Assembly: GCA_034431895.1 (NCBI GenBank)
Contig: DAOUCM010000351.1
Location: 1-13,699, forward strand
Direction: 5' to 3'
DNA length: 13,699 nucleotides
Origin: JAABUE01 sp034431895
GTDB taxonomy: Bacteria > Chloroflexota > Anaerolineae > Anaerolineales > Villigracilaceae
Positions 6,308-12,383 of the stretch are shown here, piece after piece (positions within the stretch are counted from its first letter, which is position 1; every line of letters begins with the position of its first letter). The notes below the pieces were generated by a model. That model saw only the letters and a program-made list of their open reading frames with translations. It made no database searches and was not told where the DNA came from. Both the position numbers and the translations under genes were made by a program.

Positions 6308-6739
6308 CTATGAAGTCCAGATGACGTAGATGCCGATCACGGATAAAACAGGTACCAGGATCGTGATGATGACGCGGAACAACACTCTCAGCGAGCGTTG
6401 CGCAAAATAATCGTCCAATACGCTCAACACGCCATGGAGCCCGTGCGTGAGCGCGGTAAAGAAGAACAAGCAAGCCGTCACTTTCCAGAAGGGCGTCGCC
6501 CATGGCGCCAGGTCAGGCACGTTCGTGCTTTGCACATGCGTCACGTTGGGGGTAAATCCCCAGCGCAGCACGTCCGCCAGGTTCATCTGGGTGCGGGCGC
6601 CCATCAGCAGCGCTCCAATGACTGCTACCAGCAAAAACAAGTACATCGCCAGAGCAGAAAGGCGCGTAAACAGCCACATCAGCGTCTCGAAATTCAAGCC
6701 GCGCTTGTTAAGGGGCAGGGTTCTCGATGGCTCGCTCAT
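6308..6739 (-). CDS. sdhD: Succinate dehydrogenase membrane anchor subunit SdhD
   Basis: 143 residues with three membrane helices (about 22-47, 85-108, 117-142), typical of an SdhD-type anchor. LFTRLSALAMYLF in helix I and HGLHGVLSVLDDYF in helix II are the conserved parts. H99 aligns with the heme b ligand of E. coli SdhD (H71), and D110/Y111 with D82/Y83 near the quinone site, with the same 11- and 12-residue spacing. It should hold heme b and form the quinone pocket together with SdhC and SdhB. The start at 6739 is fixed by GGAGG at 6746-6750 and follows the sdhC stop codon by two bases. The longer open frame to 6931 overlaps sdhC and is spurious. Confidence 0.88.
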   Translation of the reverse strand: MSEPSRTLPLNKRGLNFETLMWLFTRLSALAMYLFLLVAVIGALLMGARTQMNLADVLRWGFTPNVTHVQSTNVPDLAPWATPFWKVTACLFFFTALTHGLHGVLSVLDDYFAQRSLRVLFRVIITILVPVLSVIGIYVIWTS

Positions 6740-6741
6740 TT

Positions 6742-7116
6742 TCAACCTCCCAGCGCCGTGCGTACGATGACCAATACAGCCAGTCCAAAGATAGGCAGGA
6801 AGACAAACCACTCTGCCCAAATGGCCTCCCGTTGGTGCTCGAGTAACTGCGGCCACAAATCCAGAATGGTGATGCGCAGGCCGTTGATGCCATGAAACAG
6901 GGCGCAGAATACGACCACAATCTGAAACCACCAGGATTCATAAATTTGGTTGATGAACGCGCCGGCATCGCCTCCTATGAACGATGCCAGGACATGTAAA
7001 CCTACAAACAACGCCATGCCCAGCCCGCTCAAGCGATGCAACAGCCAGGCGATTTGCGGTCCCCCTCCCTGGTAGCGTAATCCCTCGATTACGCCGATAT
7101 TACGTTTGAGAGTCAT
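6742..7116 (-). CDS. sdhC: Succinate dehydrogenase cytochrome b subunit SdhC
   Basis: 124 residues with three membrane helices (about 21-46, 62-84, 102-122). QIAWLLHRLSGLGMALFVGLH contains the H-R-x-S-G signature of SdhC helix I. FHGINGLR (H75) in helix II is the candidate axial ligand of heme b from this subunit. First gene of sdhCDAB. The start at 7116 follows a strong AGGAGG (7122-7127); the open frame continues to 7161 but would pass through the probable promoter. Gene order C-D-A-B is the same as in E. coli. Two separate anchors with conserved His suggest a heme-containing, type C-like enzyme; that class is an inference from length and residues. Confidence 0.88.
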   Translation of the reverse strand: MTLKRNIGVIEGLRYQGGGPQIAWLLHRLSGLGMALFVGLHVLASFIGGDAGAFINQIYESWWFQIVVVFCALFHGINGLRITILDLWPQLLEHQREAIWAEWFVFLPIFGLAVLVIVRTALGG

Positions 7117-7146
7117 GCTTGCCTCCTGCGATGGATATAGGCAGTC

Positions 7147-7197
7147 CAGGATGATTATCACACGGAGAGTTTTGCATAGAAAGTGACAATCATCCTG
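7147..7197 (-). promoter_or_regulatory. sdh promoter with flanking 14-bp inverted repeat (candidate operator)
   Basis: On the minus strand TGTGATAAT forms an extended -10 (GATAAT at 7154-7159), about 37 bases upstream of the sdhC start; the -35 is weak. CAGGATGATTATCA (7147-7160) overlaps this -10, and TGACAATCATCCTG (7184-7197) is its reverse complement at 13 of 14 positions, about -35 to -50 from the expected start of transcription. Each arm contains a near-palindrome TGATTRTCA. A regulator binding both arms would cover the promoter. A hairpin in RNA read from further upstream is the alternative reading. Confidence 0.45.
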
Positions 7198-7259
7198 CTT
7201 ATTTTATTCCAGATTTCCTCTAATAAACAGGGCAGAGAAACTTATAATCACGATAAGCA

Positions 7260-7283
7260 AGTCTGCGCGCACAGACTGTTTTT
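7260..7283 (+). terminator. Small hairpin with T run in the divergent region
   Basis: AGTCTG (7260-7265) and CAGACT (7272-7277) with loop CGCGCA are followed by G and five T (7279-7283). It has the form of a weak intrinsic terminator on the plus strand. If a promoter uses TATAAT at 7243-7248, it would act as a leader attenuator for qcrABC. The stem is only 6 bp, so this is tentative. Confidence 0.3.
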
Positions 7284-7443
7284 CTCGTTGTCAACGAACG
7301 AATCGAAAAGCGCCGCTTTAGTGGTATATTTGCCATAGGAATTGTATCTTCTCACGAGCAAAGGGGCAAGGGGGAGGCGTGAGCAGCGCTTAGCGTGCCT
7401 CGATTGATGGAGACGATACGAGGAATTCATTCAGGAGGTAGAT

Positions 7444-7950
7444 ATGTCTGGTTCGAAGCGGATCAACCGCAGGGATTTCATCAAAGCGACGACCGGCGCT
7501 GTGGGAGGAATCATTGGCGCAGTCTTTGGCATCCCAGCCATTGGATATCTGCTTGCTCCCGCCCTGCGGGAAGATAAAACCGGTGCGCCGGTCGCCATTG
7601 GCAAACTGGAGAATATCCCGGTTGGCAAATTCCATCCGTTCTCGTTCACTATTACCAAAGTCAATGGCTGGGAACGCACCGCCAGCAACTATGGAGGCTA
7701 CATCTTGCGCAAATCCGAGGACCCCAAAGACATCCTGGTTCTATCCAGCCGCTGCACACACCTGTCCTGTACAGTCAACTGGAAGGAAGAAGCGCAAGTT
7801 TTCATTTGTCCCTGCCATGACGCCAAGTTCGACAAAGACGGCAAAGTGCTGGATGGTCCGCCGCCCGAACCGCTGGGTCATTTCGAATACAACGTCGACG
7901 CCGATGGCGTCCTCACCATTATCCCTATCGAGAAAAAGTCGGAGGCCTAA
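7444..7950 (+). CDS. qcrA: Rieske iron-sulfur protein of a bc-type quinol:cytochrome c reductase
   Basis: 168 residues. The N-terminus has a twin-arginine signal-anchor (NRRDFIKAT at 8-16, then a hydrophobic stretch 18-38), as usual for Rieske proteins exported by Tat and kept as a membrane anchor. The soluble domain has both cluster boxes: C104-T-H106-L-S-C109 and C122-P-C124-H125, giving C104, H106, C122 and H125 as [2Fe-2S] ligands and C109-C124 as the disulfide. FDKDGKVLDGPPPEPL follows as in high-potential Rieske proteins. It accepts electrons from quinol at the outer face and passes them to a c-type heme. It is the first gene of a three-gene operon. AGGAGG at 7433-7438, 5 bases before ATG, sets the start. 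Serine at S108 (LSC) follows the usual high-potential pattern. Confidence 0.95.
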   Translation: MSGSKRINRRDFIKATTGAVGGIIGAVFGIPAIGYLLAPALREDKTGAPVAIGKLENIPVGKFHPFSFTITKVNGWERTASNYGGYILRKSEDPKDILVLSSRCTHLSCTVNWKEEAQVFICPCHDAKFDKDGKVLDGPPPEPLGHFEYNVDADGVLTIIPIEKKSEA

Positions 7951-7952
7951 CG

Positions 7953-8612
7953 ATGTGGAAAAATGTCTTCGATTGGTTGGATGAGCGCCTTGGCCTCAAC
8001 GATATGTACAAAGCCTTGCTCGACCGTCCCGAGCCAAAGGGCAATTGGTGGAATACGCTCGGCTCGGCCAGCCTGTTTCTCTTTGTCATGCAGGGCCTCA
8101 CCGGTATCTTTCTGACCGTCTATTACACTCCCTCCCCTGACCACGCCTACGATTCCATCCAATACATCATGAACGATGTTGCTTTTGGCTGGCTCATTCG
8201 CGGCATCCATCACTGGGGATCGAGCCTGATGGTCTTGATTGTTTTCATTCACATGTTGCGCGTCTTCGTTACCGCTTCGTACAAATACCCGCGCGAACTG
8301 ACCTGGCTGGTGGGTATTGGCTTGTTGCTGTTCACGATTGGCATGGGCTTCACGGGTTATTTGCTGCCCTGGCACCAAATGGCCTACTGGGCCACGACAG
8401 TTGGCACGCGCATTGCTGGCAGCGCCCCCTTTGTGGGCGACTTCATTATGAAGACCTTGCGCGGCGGCCCCGACTTGAGCGCCCTGACCCTCCAGCGTTT
8501 CTTCTCAGCCCATATTTGGATATTGCCGGGCTTGCTGGCGGCGCTCATCGGCGTGCATCTCTACCTTATCATCAAGCACGGCGAGTCGCATTTCCCCGAT
8601 AAGGAAGATTGA
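7953..8612 (+). CDS. qcrB: Cytochrome b6-type subunit (N-terminal half of cytochrome b)
   Basis: 219 residues with four main membrane helices, the size of a b6-type split cytochrome b. The heme ligands H86 and H100 (helix B) and H187 and H202 (helix D) fall on exactly the residue numbers of plant cytochrome b6, including the 14-residue gap in helix D typical of b6. The protein binds the low- and high-potential b hemes and forms quinol and quinone sites with the next gene product. Residue 35, where b6 and several Firmicutes homologues have the Cys that binds an extra heme c covalently, is Thr here, so that heme is probably absent. GGAGG at 7941-7945 lies 7 bases before the ATG, inside the end of qcrA; the gap between the genes is 2 bases. 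Confidence 0.95.
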   Translation: MWKNVFDWLDERLGLNDMYKALLDRPEPKGNWWNTLGSASLFLFVMQGLTGIFLTVYYTPSPDHAYDSIQYIMNDVAFGWLIRGIHHWGSSLMVLIVFIHMLRVFVTASYKYPRELTWLVGIGLLLFTIGMGFTGYLLPWHQMAYWATTVGTRIAGSAPFVGDFIMKTLRGGPDLSALTLQRFFSAHIWILPGLLAALIGVHLYLIIKHGESHFPDKED

Positions 8613-8632
8613 CCTTGGAAGGAATGCAAAGC

Positions 8633-10036
8633 ATGAACGACGAAATCAAGAAGTCCATCCAACAAAAGTACGAGCGCGAATTGCAAAGAGGCGAGCGCTT
8701 TTGGCCCGACAGTATCTTCAAAGACGTATTGATGGCGTTGGGGCTTTTCATCTTGCTGGTCTTGCTGGCTACCTTCGTCGGCGTCCCTGACGTTCCCAAA
8801 GCCGACCCCAGCGACACCTCCTACGTCCCTCGCCCGGAATGGTATTTCCTGTTCCTGTTCAAATTCCTGGCGCTGTATGGACAAATTCCGGTGCTAGGCA
8901 AAATCGAATTCATCGCCACCATCATCATCCCCGGCCTGGCCATTGGCGTGTTGACCTTGCTGCCGTTCATAGACAAATCTCCCTATCGTTACTATGGCAA
9001 GCGCGTCCTGCCGCTCAGCGTCATGGGCATCTTCGTGGTCAGCATGATTACCTTGACTTTGATGGCCGATGTCCCCACCACCTCCAGCGAAAGCGGCCCC
9101 TATGTGGCAGGCATCACCCAAACGCTGGGCGGGCTGGTCGTTCCTGGCGTGGCCTTTTTATTGTTGTTCGTGATGGCGTTTACGCTCAAGGACAGGGCCA
9201 AAAAAGCCATGATTTGGACGGCCGCGACCGCCTCTGTGCTGATGGTCGCCTTCACAGTCGTCACGCTTCTGTTCGCCCCTCGGCCTGCCGCCGCTGAAGA
9301 AGAGGTCCCCATCACCCTGACCGACCGCATCCTCGCCGGGCAAGACTTGTATTCCATCTATTGTGTCGAATGCCATGGCGAAGATGGCTCGGTAGCCGTC
9401 ATCGAAGGCGTAGAAGGGCTCGAAGGAGAAGAACTCACTCCCATCAACAGCCGGGATGTGTTGTACACCCTGACCGATTCGGCCATGCAAGAAGTCATTG
9501 CCTATGGACGGCCCAGCGCGGGCATGAATCCTTTTGGTCTGGCTTACGGCGGCGAACTGACCCGCAGCCAAATTGACTACATCGTGACCTTCATGCGCTA
9601 CATGTGGGATGACCGCTTCGAAGCGCCAGAAATCAAACCGCTCTTCCCGCCGCTGGCCGAGGGCGAAGTCCCCTCCTATGATGTTCACATTGCGCCCATT
9701 GTCAAACGCTACTGCGTTTCCTGTCACCGTGCCGGCAAGGAAAACAACGACTACCTCATGACCACCTATGAAGAAATCTTGACCAGCGGCGAACACGCAG
9801 ACAAGAATATCATCCCCGGTGACATGAACTCCTATCTGTTGCAAACCATTCAACGAAACGCCATTTTGGACGAAAAGGGAAAGGAAATCATCGGCGTCAT
9901 GCCGCCCAACTCTGCGCTCAAAGCGGACGTGATAGACGTGTGGGTGCGCTGGATCATGAACGGGATGCCGCGCACAGCCGAAGATGCTGCTGCGCTTTCC
10001 ACCTCCCCGGCTCCGGCGGCCACAGCCACGCCATAA
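8633..10036 (+). CDS. qcrC: Subunit IV of cytochrome bc complex fused to two c-type cytochrome domains
   Basis: 467 residues. The N-terminal part (1-145) matches subunit IV, the C-terminal half of cytochrome b, with the quinol-site motif PEWY at 68-71 and three helices (about 31-53, 94-113, 125-144). Two further hydrophobic helices (about 163-185 and 192-215) are not part of standard subunit IV. Five helices put the rest on the outer side. The exported part has a c-type domain with CVECH at 244-248 and likely Met ligand M298 (GMNPFG). A second domain has CVSCH at 361-365 with likely Met M423 (GVMPPN), resembling the cytochrome-c-like domains of planctomycete type. The tail is Ala/Thr/Pro-rich. 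Bacillus QcrC is subunit IV with one c domain; this one has two. No separate cytochrome f/c1 gene is present, so the fused hemes should take electrons from the Rieske protein. Start ATG 8633 is preferred (GGAAGGA at 8617-8623); TTG 8609 and ATG 8624 are alternatives. Confidence 0.93.
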   Translation: MNDEIKKSIQQKYERELQRGERFWPDSIFKDVLMALGLFILLVLLATFVGVPDVPKADPSDTSYVPRPEWYFLFLFKFLALYGQIPVLGKIEFIATIIIPGLAIGVLTLLPFIDKSPYRYYGKRVLPLSVMGIFVVSMITLTLMADVPTTSSESGPYVAGITQTLGGLVVPGVAFLLLFVMAFTLKDRAKKAMIWTAATASVLMVAFTVVTLLFAPRPAAAEEEVPITLTDRILAGQDLYSIYCVECHGEDGSVAVIEGVEGLEGEELTPINSRDVLYTLTDSAMQEVIAYGRPSAGMNPFGLAYGGELTRSQIDYIVTFMRYMWDDRFEAPEIKPLFPPLAEGEVPSYDVHIAPIVKRYCVSCHRAGKENNDYLMTTYEEILTSGEHADKNIIPGDMNSYLLQTIQRNAILDEKGKEIIGVMPPNSALKADVIDVWVRWIMNGMPRTAEDAAALSTSPAPAATATP

Positions 10037-10063
10037 GAACACGAAAAACAGTTCGACGAATCG

Positions 10064-10100
10064 ATCAGGGCAGCGCGACATCCGCTCGCGCTGCCCTGAT
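10064..10100 (+). terminator. Perfect 14-bp hairpin after qcrC
   Basis: ATCAGGGCAGCGCG (10064-10077) and CGCGCTGCCCTGAT (10087-10100) pair perfectly around a 9-base loop, 28 bases after the qcrC stop. It is very stable but no T tract follows. It probably ends or protects the qcr transcript. Confidence 0.65.
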
Positions 10101-10210
10101 GTACCGATGGTTCATTGGGAATCTCTGGGATTGTTTCGCCAGCATTCCCTTGGGAGACTACCGCCAGAACTGGTGGTAGACCACTGCAATTCCCAATGAA
10201 CCTTACCGAT
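10101..10210. mobile_element. MITE-like element, 94 bp, with terminal inverted repeats and target duplication
   Basis: The core is 10109-10202. GGTTCATTGGGAAT (10109-10122) and ATTCCCAATGAACC (10189-10202) are perfect 14-bp terminal inverted repeats. They are directly flanked by GTACCGAT (10101-10108) and TTACCGAT (10203-10210), an 8-bp direct repeat with one mismatch, as expected of a target-site duplication. Inside lies a second hairpin, CTACCGCCAG (10158-10167) with CTGGTGGTAG (10170-10179), containing one G-T pair. No reading frame fits inside, so it would be non-autonomous. It lies in the gap between convergent operons. The parent transposon family is not identifiable; an RNA structure or terminator is the alternative. 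Confidence 0.55.
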
Positions 10211-10261
10211 TCGGAGTCCAAAACCTGTGACTTTGCCAACGTAGGGCAAGCGGCAGCCGCC

Positions 10262-11158
10262 TCACGGCGTGGCGGTTGGCTCTAAGGTGGCAAACGCTGT
10301 CGGGGTCGCGGTAATCGTAGCGGCAGGGAGGGGCGTCTCCGTGACCGGCTGGGTCTGTGACTCGGGCAGGCCTGTCAGTAAAATGTGCCATGCAATATCC
10401 AGGTCATCGCTGGCGGCCACCGGGAACGCCGGCAGGTTAGACAGGGTCAAGTCCAGGCGCTGAACGACTTCTGCCAAATCATCGGCAAGAGCGGCGGGCG
10501 CAGCCGGCTGGATGGCGGTCAGCAGTTCGCGCGCCGCTCGAACATCCTGACGCGCCAGCCCGAAGTTGCTTTGATACAGGAACAGCCGGGCGCGCGACAG
10601 CAACTCCATGGCTTTCATCAAACCGATTTGGCGCTCCAGGTCGGCGTCCAGCGCCTCGTCTTGGGCCTGAAGCGCAGCCTGGATTTTTTCGATCGTGGCC
10701 AGCGTTTGGGTATGCCGGGCCACCTCTTCCTCCAGCGTTTGGACTTTCTCATCCAGCCTCGCCATGGATTGGGCTTGTTGGGCCTGTTCGCTTTGCAGCG
10801 CTGCCAGGCTGTCTTGCAACGCAGCAAGCGCGGCCTCGTCCTGCGTCAGGCGATCTTTCAGGAGCGCCAATTGGCCGCTATTCTCCTGCACCGGGCGGAC
10901 ATACTTCTGATAGAGCAAAGGCAGGCTATAAGCCAAACCTACCGCCAGCAGGGACAGGAAAATCAAAAGAATGAATATGCGCAACAGGAACCCCAGCAGC
11001 CATTTGAGCCGCTGACCCAACGTGGGAGCGCGGGAGGCGGTTGCATCGGGTGAGACGCCTTCCCCTCTCGCCTCGTCGGCAGCCGCGCCCTCGCTGCCGG
11101 CATTCCCAGCCGGTACGATTTCTTCTACGGATGTGGATTCTTCCTCCGACTTAGCCAT
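10262..11158 (-). CDS. Coiled-coil single-pass membrane protein of unknown function
   Basis: 298 residues. The layout is an acidic, Ala/Glu-rich cytoplasmic N-terminus (1-48), one membrane helix (about 52-80, GFLLRIFILLIFLSLLAVGLA), a coiled coil (about 93-180, rich in Leu, Gln, Glu and Ala heptads), a helical segment LLSRARLFLYQSNFGLARQDV (about 185-205), and a Thr/Pro/Ala-rich tail. The arrangement recalls HemX-like and other inner-membrane coiled-coil proteins, but no catalytic motif is visible, so no function is given. Its start overlaps the end of the upstream reductase gene by 8 bases and is supported by AGGAGG (11164-11169), so it is co-translated with that gene. The neighbours suggest an envelope or lipid-related role (inference only). 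Confidence 0.8.
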   Translation of the reverse strand: MAKSEEESTSVEEIVPAGNAGSEGAAADEARGEGVSPDATASRAPTLGQRLKWLLGFLLRIFILLIFLSLLAVGLAYSLPLLYQKYVRPVQENSGQLALLKDRLTQDEAALAALQDSLAALQSEQAQQAQSMARLDEKVQTLEEEVARHTQTLATIEKIQAALQAQDEALDADLERQIGLMKAMELLSRARLFLYQSNFGLARQDVRAARELLTAIQPAAPAALADDLAEVVQRLDLTLSNLPAFPVAASDDLDIAWHILLTGLPESQTQPVTETPLPAATITATPTAFATLEPTATP

Positions 11159-12383
11159 AGGGACCTCCTGCTGAACCTTTTTTTTCGATTGTAAACGATT
11201 TCGGAAGATAGCGCCCCCAATTCAACACCACCCACCAGGCCACAGGCAGGATGAGGGGTTTCCAATGATGCCAGAAGAAAGCCTGGAACCACTTCCAGCG
11301 CAGGGCGTACAGGATGCGGGCGATGCCCCACCGCGCCAGCAAGGTGCGGCCAAGCGCGCTTCGCATCACCCGCTGCTTGTATCCGTTGAATGAAAAGTCT
11401 CCTACGCTGAAAGCGCGCGCCAGTTCCCCCGCCGCCAGATAACCGTAGCCCAAAGCCAGGCTGATGCCCTCTCCGAAGAGTGGATCGGCCCCGGCGGCAT
11501 CGCCCACCAGCAGGGCGCGCGGCGCGGAAAGCGGGCTGCGCGGGTCGAAGCAGCGGATCGGATGGCCCTGCAGCGTGTAATGCTGCAAATCGAAGCCCTG
11601 CCGCCCCATTTCCTGCGCCAGCGGCTGCGCCAACGGCGGCCGCGGCCTGTTCGCCAGCAGGTTGGAATCGTACACCCCCCAGCAGCGCATGGCTTGACCC
11701 TTCACCTGGGTGGGAAAATCCCAAGTGTAGCCTGCAATGCTGGATGGCACGGGGAAGAAGTCGAAGACCGCTTCTTTCCCCTCCTCAATTTTCGCAGAAA
11801 ATGGGAGAGGGCCGGGCTGGGGGCAGACGGGGGTCAACACTTCCAGCGCCCGCGCCGTGTGGAGATGCGCGCCGGGCAGCGCGCATCGCCGCGTCACGCC
11901 GTTGGAGCCGTCTGCGCCCACCACCACCTGAGCGCGGAATTCGCCCTGCTCGGTGAATACGCTGACGCCCTCCGCATCTGGGCGCACCTCTCGAACCTTT
12001 ATCCCTTCCTTTATCTCTATTCCTTTACTCTCTGTTTTCTTGGCCAGCCAGGCGTCGAACTCCTCGCGGCGGATGATTCGCAAGGCGTGACGCTTGCGGA
12101 TCGAAACGGTCAGCCCCTGCCCGGCAAAGAGGAAGCGGGCCGCCTCTGCGTCCACGTGCGGGACTTCGGTCACGTCCAGGCCGAGGCGCTCGAGCAGAAT
12201 CTCCGCGTCTGGGGTCAGGCCGCCGGCGCACAGTTTGGGGCGTGGATGACGTTCCTTTTCCAGGAGCAGGACGCGGGGAGTCAGATGCGGAGCGGTCTGC
12301 GCCAAATGCAGGGCGGTCGAGAGTCCGGCCGGTCCGGCGCCGATGATGAGGATGTCATGTTCGCAAGCAGCGGCAGAAGTCAT
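11151..12383 (-). CDS. Geranylgeranyl reductase family FAD-dependent oxidoreductase
   Basis: 410 residues. It has a PHBH-fold flavoprotein layout: GAGPAGL at 15-21 binds the ADP part of FAD, KLCAGGL (50-56) is the Cys-Gly loop typical of the geranylgeranyl reductase family, VVGADGSN (154-161) is the DG motif, GYTWDFP (218-224) corresponds to the Y-x-W-x-FP motif of the family, and LLVGDAAGADPLFGEGI (291-307) binds the FAD ribityl/pyrophosphate. Such enzymes reduce double bonds of isoprenoid chains in chlorophyll, archaeal lipids or menaquinone side chains; the substrate here cannot be fixed. A C-terminal segment with several aromatic residues (about 350-395) may lie at the membrane. ATG 12383 overlaps the acyltransferase stop by 4 bases (ATGA), and its 3' end overlaps the coiled-coil gene. 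Confidence 0.88.
   Translation of the reverse strand: MTSAAACEHDILIIGAGPAGLSTALHLAQTAPHLTPRVLLLEKERHPRPKLCAGGLTPDAEILLERLGLDVTEVPHVDAEAARFLFAGQGLTVSIRKRHALRIIRREEFDAWLAKKTESKGIEIKEGIKVREVRPDAEGVSVFTEQGEFRAQVVVGADGSNGVTRRCALPGAHLHTARALEVLTPVCPQPGPLPFSAKIEEGKEAVFDFFPVPSSIAGYTWDFPTQVKGQAMRCWGVYDSNLLANRPRPPLAQPLAQEMGRQGFDLQHYTLQGHPIRCFDPRSPLSAPRALLVGDAAGADPLFGEGISLALGYGYLAAGELARAFSVGDFSFNGYKQRVMRSALGRTLLARWGIARILYALRWKWFQAFFWHHWKPLILPVAWWVVLNWGRYLPKSFTIEKKGSAGGPYG

Larger units (their letters stand above)
7117..7443. other. Divergent control region between sdhCDAB and qcrABC
   Basis: 327 bases with no gene. The sdh side holds an extended -10 (7154-7162) and a 14-bp inverted repeat. The middle is AT-rich, with TATAAT at 7243-7248 (plus strand) lacking a good -35, and a small hairpin at 7260-7277 followed by five T. 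The qcr side holds AGGAGG at 7433-7438. No plus-strand -35/-10 pair is convincing, so the qcr promoter is not placed. Confidence 0.6.

Noticed and set aside
6297..6503. N-terminal extension of sdhA
   Set aside because: It overlaps sdhD, lacks flavoprotein similarity and precedes the Rossmann strand that normally opens SdhA.
7147..7160. TGATTATCA considered as an FNR/CRP site
   Set aside because: The FNR consensus needs TTGAT-N4-ATCAA; here the halves have a 1-base gap, so the family of regulator is left open.
9158..10081. 307-codon open frame on the minus strand opposite the qcrC gene
   Set aside because: The plus strand encodes clear PEWY and CxxCH motifs with full-length homology; the antisense frame is low-complexity and reflects the GC-rich codon pattern.
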